Below, in pieces: positions 17,010-24,440 of a stretch of DNA of 45,654 nucleotides (position 1 is its first letter; each line of letters starts with the position of its first letter). Position numbers and translations under genes: made by a program. The stretch is taken from positions 1 to 45,654 of the forward strand of contig JAXHTF010000034.1 in assembly GCA_034211275.1 (NCBI GenBank), in the 5' to 3' direction. The stretch is from Acidobacteriota bacterium (GTDB lineage: Bacteria > Acidobacteriota > Thermoanaerobaculia > Multivoradales > JAHZIX01). The notes beneath the pieces are model-generated. The model had not been told where the DNA came from. It saw nothing but the letters and a program-made list of their open reading frames with translations, and searched no databases.

Positions 17010-18707
17010 ATGAGCTGGATTAGCCTCGTCGGCCTCGTGACCTTGCTCGGCATCGCCTGGCTGATGTCCTACCACCGCCGCGATCTGCCGGTGCGGATCC
17101 TCGTTTGGGGTCTGGGCCTGCAATTCCTCTTCGCTCTGATCATCCTGCGGGAAGACTTCTGGAGCTTCGTCGGCATGGGCGTCTTCGCCGCCCTCCTGGT
17201 GGCCTACCTGCTGCGCGACCGCGAGCCGGAGGCAGCGGAGGCCGCCCGGAGCGCGGCGGCGGACGGCGAGGAGGCTCCCCAAGCTCCTCCCGCTCCCCCC
17301 TCCCGCCGCCTGAGCCCGGCCCTGGTGATCCAGCTGACCCTCTTCCTCGGCGTCGGCGCCGGCCTCACCGCGATTCCGAGCAACTGGATCGGCTTCCTCA
17401 TGGCCGGCCTGCTGCTCTTCCTGCTGGTCAACAGCCGCTGGCGCTTCGCTGCCGGCGCCCAGCGCTACGCCGGGGCCCTGCTCATCGTCTGCGGCACCTC
17501 GTGGCTCATCGTTTCCGGTCTCTACGGCGAGCTCATCTTCGAGCGCATCAGCGGCAAGGTCGCCGAATTCCTCAATCTCTCGGACTACGGCGCCGCCTTC
17601 CTCTTCGGCAATCTCGCCGATCCGCAATACTTCTTCCCCGGCGAGGGCAGCGCCTGGCCCGGCTTCGGTTTCCTCTTCGCCTTCAAGGTGCTCCCCACCA
17701 TCGTCTTCTTCGGCGGCTTCATGGCGGTGCTCTACTACCTGGGCCTGATGCAGAAAGTCATCGAGGCGGTGAGCCACTTCATGCGCTGGACCATCGGCAC
17801 CAGCGGCGCCGAGACCCTCTCCTGCTCCGCCAACATCTTCGTCGGCCAGACCGAGGCGCCGCTGCTCATCAAGCCCTTCCTCGACGACATGACCGACAGC
17901 GAGCTGCTGACCATCATGGTCGGCGGCTTCGCCACCATCGCCGGCGGCGTGCTGGCGGGCTACATCGCCATGGGCGTCCCCGCCGGCCACCTCATCGCCG
18001 CCAGCGTCATGTCCGCCCCGGCGGCGCTGGTGGTGGGCAAGATCATCTTCCCGGAGAAGGAGCACTCCCAAACCGCCGGCGACGTCCGCCTGCCGGACAT
18101 CGAAGCCGGCGGCAACGTCATCGAGGCGGCCTCCAACGGCATCACCGACGGCCTCAAGCTGGCGGTCAACGTCGGCGCCATGCTCCTCGGCTTCATCGCC
18201 CTCATCGCGGTGGCGGACGTGCTCCTCAACTGGCTCGACAGCCTCATCGACGGCCGCCTCCTGGGCGGCGAGTACATCGCCTACGCCACCGCCGGCATGT
18301 CCCCCGCGGTCGGGGAGTTCGCCGGCATTTTCCCCGGCTCGCTGCAAACTTTCTTCGGCACCGTCCTGCGTCCCCTGGCCTTCCTCATGGGCGTGCCCTG
18401 GCAGGACGCCGCCCAGGTCGGCAATCTTCTCGGCATCAAGCTCTCCCTCAACGAATTTGTCGCCTTCGGCACCCTCGGCACCTACATCCAGGAAGGCACC
18501 CTCGGCGACCGCGGCACCATCATCGCCACCTACGCCCTCTGCGGCTTCGCCAACTTCTCCTCCATCGGCATCCAGATCGGCGGCATCGCCGCCATCGCCC
18601 CGAACCGCAAGAAGGACCTGGCCCGGGTGGGCTTGAAGGCGATGTTCGGTGGAGCGATTGCCTCGTGGCTGACGGCTACGATTGCGGGGTTGTTGATTGG
18701 GGGGTGA
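17010..18707 (+). CDS. Concentrative (CNT/NupC-type) nucleoside transporter
   Basis: 565 aa, longer than typical bacterial CNTs (about 400-430), mainly because of an N-terminal membrane region with a charged Ala/Pro-rich loop (about residues 70-100). Multi-pass inner-membrane protein. CNT signatures: TSGAETLSCSANIFVGQTEAPL, MTDSELLTIMVGGFATIAGGVLAGY, SVMSAPAALVVGKIIFPE, EAASNGITDGLKLAVNVGAML, SLNEFVAFGTLG and YALCGFANFSSIGIQIGG. Expected to import nucleosides with Na+ or H+. Its last 32 bp overlap the 3' end of the convergent serine-hydrolase gene. Confidence 0.93.
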   Translation: MSWISLVGLVTLLGIAWLMSYHRRDLPVRILVWGLGLQFLFALIILREDFWSFVGMGVFAALLVAYLLRDREPEAAEAARSAAADGEEAPQAPPAPPSRRLSPALVIQLTLFLGVGAGLTAIPSNWIGFLMAGLLLFLLVNSRWRFAAGAQRYAGALLIVCGTSWLIVSGLYGELIFERISGKVAEFLNLSDYGAAFLFGNLADPQYFFPGEGSAWPGFGFLFAFKVLPTIVFFGGFMAVLYYLGLMQKVIEAVSHFMRWTIGTSGAETLSCSANIFVGQTEAPLLIKPFLDDMTDSELLTIMVGGFATIAGGVLAGYIAMGVPAGHLIAASVMSAPAALVVGKIIFPEKEHSQTAGDVRLPDIEAGGNVIEAASNGITDGLKLAVNVGAMLLGFIALIAVADVLLNWLDSLIDGRLLGGEYIAYATAGMSPAVGEFAGIFPGSLQTFFGTVLRPLAFLMGVPWQDAAQVGNLLGIKLSLNEFVAFGTLGTYIQEGTLGDRGTIIATYALCGFANFSSIGIQIGGIAAIAPNRKKDLARVGLKAMFGGAIASWLTATIAGLLIGG

Positions 18708-19698
18708 TCTCCGGGTCCTCTCCAAGAGCCAGAGCCCGTTGGGAGATTCGCTCAACGGGGGCCATGAACTCGTTCGATAGAAGGGTCAGGTTCGTCTCCT
18801 CCTTCACATATCGTCCCACCAGGACCGTCGAGCTCGTCCAGCTGCCTCCGTGGCCGCACCAGACCCGCCCGTCGTCGCTCCGCTCGACCTGCAGTCCCAG
18901 CCCGTAGTCGAAGGCCTCGCCGGAATCCAAGTGCCCGGGGGTTTGCATCAGCTTCAAGGAAGCCTCGCTCACCAGCTCACCCTTCCACAGAGCCGATTGC
19001 CAGGCCATCAGATCCCGCAGAGAGCTGAAGACGCCGCCGTCCCCCACGGTATCCAGAGCGAGTTCCTCCGAGAGCTCGAAGAGCGGCAGGCCGTAGCCGA
19101 AGTTTCGATATCCCTTGGCGATCCCTTTCGATTCGCTTCTACCACCCGCCACGAAGGTGTCGCGAAGGCCCAGAGGAGCGAATAGATGGGCCTTCAAAAA
19201 TTCCGAGTAGGAGCAACCCGCAGCGGCTTCTAGAACCTTCGAGAGCAGGAAGTAGTTGGTGTTGGAGTAGCTGTGGCTCACCCCAGGCCGGGCCTCCCGC
19301 ATCCACGCCGGCAGTTGTTGGTCCACGAACTCCGCGGAAGCCTCTTCAGGCGGCGTGTACATGCCGTCCTGCAGATAGTCCTGCAGGCCGGAGGTGTGCC
19401 AGAGGAGATCCCTCACCGTGATGGGCCGACCAACGCCCGAATGCTCGAGCTGCGGCAGAACCTCGACAACCGGCGTCGCCAAGTCCAGGCGGCCCTCCTC
19501 GGCCAGCAAGACAACCCCCGTTGCCGTGAACATCTTGCTGGCGCTAGCCAAGTCGAAGACCGTCTCCGGAGTGATCTCGACACCGGCTTCCCTATCTGCC
19601 AAGCCATAGCACTCGACCTGCGCCACCAGCCCGTCCGGCACCACCGCCAGCGCCGCCCCGGGGCCGTTGGTGCTGAAGTAGTGGGGGAGGATCTTCAT
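18676..19698 (-). CDS. Class-C beta-lactamase-type serine hydrolase
   Basis: 340 aa without a signal peptide, so probably cytosolic. Beta-lactamase/transpeptidase fold: DLASASKMFTATG (SxxK, Ser about 52, Lys about 55), YSNTNYFLLSKVLE (YxN), VRDLLWHTSGLQDY and VWCGHGGSWTS (HGG in place of KTG). This group comprises esterases, D-amino-acid amidases and peptidases rather than true beta-lactamases. The C-terminus is extended into the convergent transporter gene. A 36-residue peptide gene lies 65 bp upstream. Confidence 0.88.
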   Translation of the reverse strand: MKILPHYFSTNGPGAALAVVPDGLVAQVECYGLADREAGVEITPETVFDLASASKMFTATGVVLLAEEGRLDLATPVVEVLPQLEHSGVGRPITVRDLLWHTSGLQDYLQDGMYTPPEEASAEFVDQQLPAWMREARPGVSHSYSNTNYFLLSKVLEAAAGCSYSEFLKAHLFAPLGLRDTFVAGGRSESKGIAKGYRNFGYGLPLFELSEELALDTVGDGGVFSSLRDLMAWQSALWKGELVSEASLKLMQTPGHLDSGEAFDYGLGLQVERSDDGRVWCGHGGSWTSSTVLVGRYVKEETNLTLLSNEFMAPVERISQRALALGEDPEITPQSTTPQS

Positions 19699-19762
19699 GG
19701 GGTGGTCTTGGGTTGACTAGTCGGCGCTCCTACCTCGCGCGAGAGAGCTACCGGGGAAGATC

Positions 19763-19873
19763 CTAGTCGACATCTATCCAACGGTGCAGCAACTCGATGA
19801 CCGCGACGCCCAGAAAGCCCGAGAACGGCAGCAGCGCCAGGGCAGTTGCCACCGACATCCACCCGATGCGCAT
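19763..19873 (-). CDS. 36-residue membrane peptide, translationally coupled
   Basis: A small frame starting ATG at 19873 that overlaps the stop of the upstream gene as TGATG. The product is one hydrophobic helix (ATALALLPFSGFLGVAVIELL) ending HRWIDVD. The junction type and clean composition suggest a real coupled gene; no family recognised. Confidence 0.45.
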   Translation of the reverse strand: MRIGWMSVATALALLPFSGFLGVAVIELLHRWIDVD

Positions 19874-20136
19874 CAATAACCAGCGTCGTCGGAGGCCCAA
19901 CCAAGGGCTCGCTCCATGAGATCCGGCTCAATCCAGCGCGGTGCCAATCGGAGAGCCAGCGCTCGCTCGTCGGCGTCCGGGTGTCGGCGACGAATACTGA
20001 TTAGCGCCAGCTCCTGCACGACCCTGGTGAGCTGGCGCACCCGCTCCGAATTCTGGGTAACCGACATGGCTCGGTATCCCTCAATCAGCATGGTCTCGGT
20101 GGCGGGATCTGTGTCGTTGGGAAGCTCGGATTTCAC
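19873..20136 (-). CDS. Small conserved helical protein of the nucleotidyltransferase-associated type
   Basis: About 87 aa from GTG at 20136; a TTG at 20181 or ATG at 20091 (MLIEGYRAMS) are alternatives and no start has a good ribosome site. Pattern: MLIEGYRAMSVTQNSERVRQ, LTRVVQELALISIRRRHPDA, DERALALRLAPRWIEPDLM, RALGW. From memory this resembles a family of short helical proteins often encoded beside a nucleotidyltransferase-like gene. No such partner is present; instead a membrane peptide follows. Function unknown. Confidence 0.65.
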   Translation of the reverse strand: MKSELPNDTDPATETMLIEGYRAMSVTQNSERVRQLTRVVQELALISIRRRHPDADERALALRLAPRWIEPDLMERALGWASDDAGY

Positions 20137-20224
20137 GGAAAACTCGTAGCACGGCGAAGATGGCCGGAGCCGCAGACACAAGCCGACAGTAAGAGTCCAA
20201 CGACTCCGTGGTCAAGGGCCAAGG

Positions 20225-20722
20225 CTACCGCCTCCGATCCCTCCGCAGCAGGCGGTACCGGTTGAACGGCTCTTCGCCAATCAGGGCTTGGCCGTCCTCC
20301 CGGAAGCCGAGACGCCGCAGAGCAGCGACTCGCGTTCGGCTGGTGGGAAGTAGCGCGATCACGGACTCCAGTCCCAGCTCCCTGAAGGCATAGTCCAGAA
20401 TCCGTTCGTAGAGAACCCTGCCCGCCCCCCAATGGGCCCGATGCAGCACCATCCCCACGTCCGCATCGTCCCCCTCCGGCTGCAAACCACCCCAGCCTAC
20501 GAGCTCCCCCTCGAGAACAAACGCCCAGGGCCCATACCCCGCTTCTTTCCACATCTGCTCTTTCGCAGCTACAAAGCGCTCACAATCGGACACTCCAAAG
20601 TGTCCTCGGGCTAGCGGCAGATGCCGGCGGACGTCGGGATCGTTCATCAGCGCGATGAGAGCGTCCGGGCTGACCTCGGGGAGGCGCTGGAAGGTGATTT
20701 GGGTGTAGTCGGGGGCGGGCAT
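20225..20722 (-). CDS. GNAT-family N-acetyltransferase
   Basis: 165 aa from ATG at 20722 (MPAPDYTQITFQRLPE); extension upstream would run into repeat DNA and is rejected. RimJ/RimL-like GNAT: SPDALIALMNDPDVRRHLPLA, CERFVAAKEQMWKEAGYGPWAFVLEGELVGWGGLQ, DDADVGMVLHRAHWGAGRVLYERILDYAF (shortened acetyl-CoA loop) and TRVAALRRLGFREDGQ. Acetyl-CoA-dependent acyl transfer to an amine; acceptor unknown. The tail RYRLLRRDRRR is strongly basic. Confidence 0.88.
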   Translation of the reverse strand: MPAPDYTQITFQRLPEVSPDALIALMNDPDVRRHLPLARGHFGVSDCERFVAAKEQMWKEAGYGPWAFVLEGELVGWGGLQPEGDDADVGMVLHRAHWGAGRVLYERILDYAFRELGLESVIALLPTSRTRVAALRRLGFREDGQALIGEEPFNRYRLLRRDRRR

Positions 20723-20803
20723 GGTGGCGGCAACTACCCTGACACAAGCGGAGAGCGTGACCGGACCGGCAGAGACAAGAATCCGCCCTTTCGACACGGC
20801 GGA

Positions 20804-20946
20804 GCCCCGGAGGGGCGCAGGCATCTAGCCCGGGGCGAAACGGTTCGCAACCCGAAGACCCTCTAGCCCCGGAGGGGCGCAGGCATCTAGCCCGGGGCGC
20901 AAGCCCCGGGTACCCGCCCCGAAGGAACCCCAAGCCCCGGAGGGGC
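20804..20946. repeat. REP-like palindromes, forward copies
   Basis: Three copies of GCCCCGGAGGGGC (20804-20816, 20866-20878, 20934-20946), two followed by CAGGCATCTAGCCCGGGGCG, and a perfect CCCGGGGC/GCCCCGGG hairpin within about 20891-20910. The same module appears inverted at 21122-21201, on the other side of a transposase remnant. Confidence 0.9.
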
Positions 20947-21002
20947 GACAGGAACCCTCGCTTCTCCTCGGAGCTCCAACACCCTTCGATCTTCTCCCGG
21001 CC

Positions 21003-21119
21003 TCACTTCCAGATACGGTCCTTATCGTAGTCGATGTCGTTCAACTCGAGCAGCTCCACGAGCTCCTTTTGCAACGTCCGCCACCGATGATGATGCGCTT
21101 GGTTCCGAATAGAGTGCTG
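21003..21119 (-). pseudogene. C-terminal remnant of a REP-associated/IS200-like transposase
   Basis: Minus-strand frame ending TGA at 21003-21005 that reads ...IRNQAHHHRWRTLQKEL, VELLELNDIDYDKDRIWK. This matches the usual C-terminus of Y1 REP-associated transposases (NQ-x-x-HH-x-x-RTFQ-E-x-x-ELL-x-x-x-x-I-x-YDE-x-x-LW, from memory). Upstream the frame runs straight into an inverted REP copy, so the HUH and catalytic Tyr regions are gone. About 38 codons remain. Confidence 0.6.
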
Positions 21120-21121
21120 TC

Positions 21122-21201
21122 GCCCCTCCGGGGCTTTCGTTTCTGATACTCCCAAACCCGGGGCTCGCGCCCCGGGCTAGATGCCTTCGCCCCTCCGGGG
21201 C
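21122..21201. repeat. REP-like palindromes, inverted copies
   Basis: GCCCCTCCGGGGC at 21122-21134 and 21189-21201, with a perfect CCCGGGGC/GCCCCGGG hairpin at 21157-21176 and CTAGATGCCTTCG between. This is the reverse complement of the module at 20804-20946, so the two clusters form a large inverted arrangement around the transposase remnant. Confidence 0.9.
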
Positions 21202-21446
21202 TGGTTGGAGTTGCCTGAAATTCTACTACTGCATTTGAAGAAATAAAATACTGCTTAATTTGACTGGGAAATATCCTGCCCCGCGGTACGGGCGAGCTCC
21301 TAGCTGGCGGTGGCCCAGGGCAACGCAGTCGCAAGACGCTCCGTCGTCGAAGGCGGGGAGGCCTGCCATCGCATCCAGCCCCCAATACTCTACGAAGTTC
21401 CACGTGCTATAAATGCAGGAACATCTCAACTCTTGGAGGAAATCCT
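21202..21446 (+). promoter_or_regulatory. Leader region of the Cys-rich peptide gene
   Basis: 245 bp without a gene. It contains an AT-rich patch (about 21232-21275, unlike the surrounding GC-rich DNA), a -10-like TATAAA at 21408-21413 without a clear -35, and a strong ribosome site GGAGGA (21435-21440) 6 nt before ATG 21447. The long leader suggests the small gene is well expressed; this is inference. Confidence 0.45.
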
Positions 21447-21791
21447 ATGAAGCACCTCCCGCTGATCCTGCTCGCCTGCGCCCTCGTGGCCGTCTGCTGG
21501 AGTACCCCGGCCGTTGCCGAAGCCGAGACCACCACCGTCCTGCCCGACGCAACCCAGGTTCTCCCTGACCAGACCGCCGCAGCCGTGGGTCAAACCGCGT
21601 CCTGGGAGCTGAGCAGCAGCTTTGGGACCTTGCTCCAGGAGCAGCTCCCGGTCTCCGCACGGCCCTGCTCGACCACCTTCGGGTGCCTGTGCTCCCACGA
21701 CTGCTCGGCGTGCAATGACAACTTCGATTGTCAGCAGGGGGGCTTCATCTACCAGTGCACGCAGATTCCGCTCTGCCGGCTGGGGATGTAG
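21447..21791 (+). CDS. Small secreted cysteine-rich protein
   Basis: 114 aa with an ideal ribosome site. Signal peptide: MKHLPLILLACALVAVCWS, probably cut near TPAVAEA. A low-complexity Thr/Ala/Gln-rich stretch follows (about 25-70), then a C-terminal domain of about 45 residues with eight cysteines: PCSTTFGCLCSHDCSACNDN, FDCQQGGF, YQCTQIPLC. The even count suits four disulphides or a metal site in an exported protein. No maturation or export enzyme is adjacent. I do not recognise the family. The layout resembles small secreted knottin-like or peptide-precursor proteins. Confidence 0.8.
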   Translation: MKHLPLILLACALVAVCWSTPAVAEAETTTVLPDATQVLPDQTAAAVGQTASWELSSSFGTLLQEQLPVSARPCSTTFGCLCSHDCSACNDNFDCQQGGFIYQCTQIPLCRLGM

Positions 21792-21914
21792 AGGCCTGGG
21801 CAGGCACCAGGCCTGCCGCTACTGTCTCGTCGAAAGAACCCGCCCTCAAGAACGGTGATTTGCCCGGTAGGGGCGATCCTCGGGGTCGCCTCGCCTGCTA
21901 AAATCCCCACCACA

Positions 21915-22475
21915 ATGCCCACTCTCTCCCCAGGTGCTAGAGACGATCCCCGGCCAGCTTCTCTCGACCGGCGGGCGCATTTGCGACCGCGGTTCGAGCT
22001 GACGACGGAGCTGCCGTTGGGGGCGGTGCTGGAGCGGCTGCGGAAGCGGGTCGACGGGAGTGAGGATGTGTTGGGGTTGGTGCTCGACTCGGGGCGGATC
22101 GAGCTGACCTTGAACGAGAAGAAGATTCGCTTCTGGGCGCCGCAGTTGACCATCGATGCGGAAGCGCAGGAGGAGGGGGACGGGACGGTGCTGCGGGCTC
22201 GGTTCGGTCCTCATCCCCATGTCTGGACCCTCTACCTCGCCCTCTACGCCACCAGCGTGGCGCTGGCCATCGGCTGCGCCATGTTCGGGATCTCCCAGTG
22301 GATGGTGGACTCCGAGCCTTGGGGGCTCTACCTGATCCCCGTCGGAGTGGTCTTCAGCGCCCTGGTTTACGGCGCGTCCTATGTGGGACAGGGGCTCGGA
22401 GCTCTGCAGATGCAGGAGTTGCGGAGCCTGGTGGAGCGGGCCATCGCCAGGGACGACGACGCGCAGGGATCCTGA
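21915..22475 (+). CDS. Two-helix membrane protein of unknown function
   Basis: 186 aa from ATG at 21915 (MPTLSPGARD); an open GTG at 21855 is rejected because its added residues come from a palindromic repeat (GGCGA...TCGCC). The N-terminal cytosolic part is a beta-rich domain (LRPRFELTTELPLGAVLERL, LVLDSGRIELTL, RFWAPQLTIDAEAQEEGDGT, LRARFGPHPHVWT). Two membrane helices follow (LYLALYATSVALAIGCAMFG and GLYLIPVGVVFSALVYGAS), then a short amphipathic tail. I recall similar conserved hypothetical proteins but no function. Confidence 0.8.
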   Translation: MPTLSPGARDDPRPASLDRRAHLRPRFELTTELPLGAVLERLRKRVDGSEDVLGLVLDSGRIELTLNEKKIRFWAPQLTIDAEAQEEGDGTVLRARFGPHPHVWTLYLALYATSVALAIGCAMFGISQWMVDSEPWGLYLIPVGVVFSALVYGASYVGQGLGALQMQELRSLVERAIARDDDAQGS

Positions 22476-22530
22476 GCCCTCCGCCCAGTCAAGACCCGGA
22501 CAGAGAACTCGGACTCTCTTCTATTGCGAA

Positions 22531-22656
22531 CTACTTCGCGATCTCTTCCAGCGGCAGATCCAGGGCGATCTTCACGAAGATGATGTCGCCGAGGATGAAG
22601 AGTGCCATCAGAATCACAATCCAGATCCAGGGGTTCTTTCGCAGCCACGCTCGCAT
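22531..22656 (-). CDS. 41-residue FixH-like membrane stub
   Basis: ATG 22656 to TAG 22531-22533, preceded by GAGGAC. It reads MRAWLRKNPWIWIVILMALF followed by ILGDIIFVKIALDLPLEEIA and K. The (K)NPWPW-helix start is typical of the N-terminal anchor of FixH/CcoH, a cbb3 assembly factor, but the periplasmic domain (about 100 residues) is missing. It follows CcoG, the place where fixH normally sits. It could be a reduced functional CcoH, whose membrane helix contacts the oxidase in other bacteria, or a decayed copy. A separate FixH/YtkA-like periplasmic protein is encoded at 41.8 kb. Confidence 0.6.
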   Translation of the reverse strand: MRAWLRKNPWIWIVILMALFILGDIIFVKIALDLPLEEIAK

Positions 22657-22676
22657 AAGGGGAAGTCCTCGGGAGA

Positions 22677-22777
22677 TCAGGTCTTCGGAAGGTTACGGCT
22701 TCCGGAAGGTTACGGCTTCCGGAAAGTCACGGCTTCCGGAAAGTCATGGGCCTCGGAAGGTCATGGGCCTCGGAAGG
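22677..22777. repeat. 17-bp tandem repeat x6, one stop codon per unit, at the ccoG end
   Basis: Units 22677-22692 (16 bp), 22693-22709, 22710-22726, 22727-22743, 22744-22760 and 22761-22777. On the minus strand each is CYTTCCGRRRGCCYRTRA-like and ends in TGA or TAA. The ccoG stop (22761-22763) is the one closing the first unit. Period 17 shifts the frame at each copy, so all three frames are terminated. Confidence 0.93.
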
Positions 22778-24185
22778 TCACCGTGAGGTGTTTGCTCTCC
22801 CCCGTCTCCGGATCCGTCACGACGAGCTCCAGGGGGAAGGAGCTGTCGAAATCTTCCCGGCCTAGATAGACGAAAACCGGAGCTTCGTGATCCTCCAGAG
22901 GCTGCAGCGCGACGCTGGGCTGGGGGATGAGGAACTCGATGCTCGGCTTGGCGGTGGTGTCGCCCTCGATCTCCAGGGTCAAGGGCTCGTCGGTCTTGTT
23001 CTGGAGGTGGATCGAGTAGAGATTGCGGATGCGCTCGCCCTCGAGGGTGTAGGGCACGCCGCGGGCTCTCAGGACGTTGGCCTGGAAGGGATCGCGGCCG
23101 GCGATGGTGACGGTGGCCACCGCCACGCCGATGAGGGCGAGAATGGCGTAGAGAAAGACCCGCGGCCGCGCCAGCGAGGCTTTGGGGCCGCCCTCGAACG
23201 CGCGCTGGGAGTCGTAGCGCACCAGGCCTTCGGGCTTGCCGACCTTGCGCATGATGTCGTCGCAGGCGTCGATGCAGCGGGTGCAGCCGAGGCATTCCAT
23301 CTGTAGACCGTTGCGGATGTCGATGCCGGTGGGGCAGACGGCGACGCAGCGGAAGCAGTCGATGCAGTCTCCCCCCTCGTTCTTCTTTTTGGACCGCGGC
23401 TCGCCGCGCTCGGCGTCGTAGCCGACGATGATGGTGTCCTCGTCGATGAGGGCGGATTGCAGCCGGCCGTAGGGGCAGATGATCAGGCAGGTCTGCTCCC
23501 GAAACCAGGCGAAATCGATGAAGAAGATGAGGGTGAAGAACATCGTCCAGCCGAAGGCGAGCATATGTTCGCCGGGGTGGCGCTGGACCACCCCGAGGAG
23601 CTCGCGGATGGGGATGAAGTAGGACAGGAAGATGTGGGCCACCAGGTAGGCGATGAGCAGGAAGACCACGTTCTTGGTGATCTTGCGCCAGGCCTTGTCG
23701 AAGGTCCAGGGCCCCTCATTGCGCCGGATGCGGGTGGTGCGGGGGCCTTCGATCCAGCGCTCGATCTTGCGGATCACGCCCTCCATGAACACCGTCTGGG
23801 GGCAGGCAAAGCCGCACCACACCCGGCCGAAGAGAGCGGTGGTGACGAAGAGGGCGAAGCCGCCGCCGGTGACCAGGAAGAACATCAGGAAGAAATCCTG
23901 ATTGGTGAAGGTCAGGCCGAAGAGGTAGGCGTGGCGCGCCGCCAGGTCGATGTGGATGGCGGGGTGGCCGCCGATGGTGATCCAGGGCAGCCCGGCGTAG
24001 ATCGCGATGAGCACCGCCCAGATGTAGGTCTGGCGTTTCTGCCAACGGCCGGAAACATCCGCGGGGTGCAGGTAGTTCCGCGATCCGTCGGCGTTGATGG
24101 AGTACAGGGTATCCAGGTCCGGGCGCCGCTGCGCCGCTGCGCCGCTGGATGGCTTTCCGCTGGCTGATGGGCCGGTCGCTGACAT
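22761..24185 (-). CDS. ccoG: cbb3 oxidase accessory protein CcoG (FixG)
   Basis: 474 aa, normal length, with GAAAGGACGAG before the ATG. Membrane-bound cupric reductase/assembly factor for cbb3 oxidase. It opens with the family signature DTLYSINADGSRNYLHPADV and SGRWQKRQTYIWAVL. Several membrane helices follow, with GRVWCGFACPQTVF and CLIICPYGRLQS (conserved Cys-Pro sites). Two 4Fe-4S clusters: CIDCFRCVAVCPTGIDIRNG and CLGCTRCIDACDDIM. A C-terminal Ig-like periplasmic domain (LYSIHLQNKTDEPLTLEIEG) completes it. Last major gene of the respiratory operon; 242 bp separate it from ccoP. Confidence 0.97.
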   Translation of the reverse strand: MSATGPSASGKPSSGAAAQRRPDLDTLYSINADGSRNYLHPADVSGRWQKRQTYIWAVLIAIYAGLPWITIGGHPAIHIDLAARHAYLFGLTFTNQDFFLMFFLVTGGGFALFVTTALFGRVWCGFACPQTVFMEGVIRKIERWIEGPRTTRIRRNEGPWTFDKAWRKITKNVVFLLIAYLVAHIFLSYFIPIRELLGVVQRHPGEHMLAFGWTMFFTLIFFIDFAWFREQTCLIICPYGRLQSALIDEDTIIVGYDAERGEPRSKKKNEGGDCIDCFRCVAVCPTGIDIRNGLQMECLGCTRCIDACDDIMRKVGKPEGLVRYDSQRAFEGGPKASLARPRVFLYAILALIGVAVATVTIAGRDPFQANVLRARGVPYTLEGERIRNLYSIHLQNKTDEPLTLEIEGDTTAKPSIEFLIPQPSVALQPLEDHEAPVFVYLGREDFDSSFPLELVVTDPETGESKHLTVTFRGP

Positions 24186-24376
24186 CGGTCTCGTCCTTTC
24201 GGTCGCCGGGGCCTTCTCGAGCTAGGAATCCAAGGTGCGAATCCGGCCGCGGCGACAGCGAGAATCTCTCGCGTTGAATCGAGGTGAGAACTGCAGGTGA
24301 TGGAAGGATCACCGACGTTCGACGACGAAAAACCGAGCCCCTCGCAAGAGCAAGAGGGCTCAGGTCTGATCCCAGT

Positions 24377-24440
24377 GTTCTAGATATTGGGTGGTCTAAG
24401 AACTGGGTGTTCTAGGTACTGGGTGTTTTAGGTGCTGGCC
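24377..24440. repeat. 16-bp tandem repeat x4 with a stop in each unit, at the ccoP end
   Basis: Units 24377-24392, 24393-24408, 24409-24424 and 24425-24440 of type GTTCTAGGTACTGGGT. On the minus strand each contains TAG or TAA; the ccoP stop (TAA, 24428-24430) is the one in the first unit read. Period 16 puts the copies in successive frames. The rest of the 242-bp ccoP-ccoG gap (24186-24376) holds nothing I can name. Confidence 0.92.

Noticed and set aside
16905-18755. 616-codon minus-strand open frame
   Set aside because: Antisense to the CNT transporter gene; no membrane segments or motifs.
21202-21446. Second gene or RNA in the AT-rich leader
   Set aside because: No frame with a start and ribosome site, and no recognisable tRNA, riboswitch or convincing terminator fold.
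21447-21791. Cys-rich peptide as a ribosomally made, modified natural product
   Set aside because: There is no radical-SAM, LanM/LanB, YcaO or peptidase-transporter gene nearby; the signal peptide suggests Sec export instead.
22677-22777. CRISPR-like interpretation of the short repeat arrays
   Set aside because: Units are directly adjacent without spacers and only 16-17 bp long; no cas genes are present.
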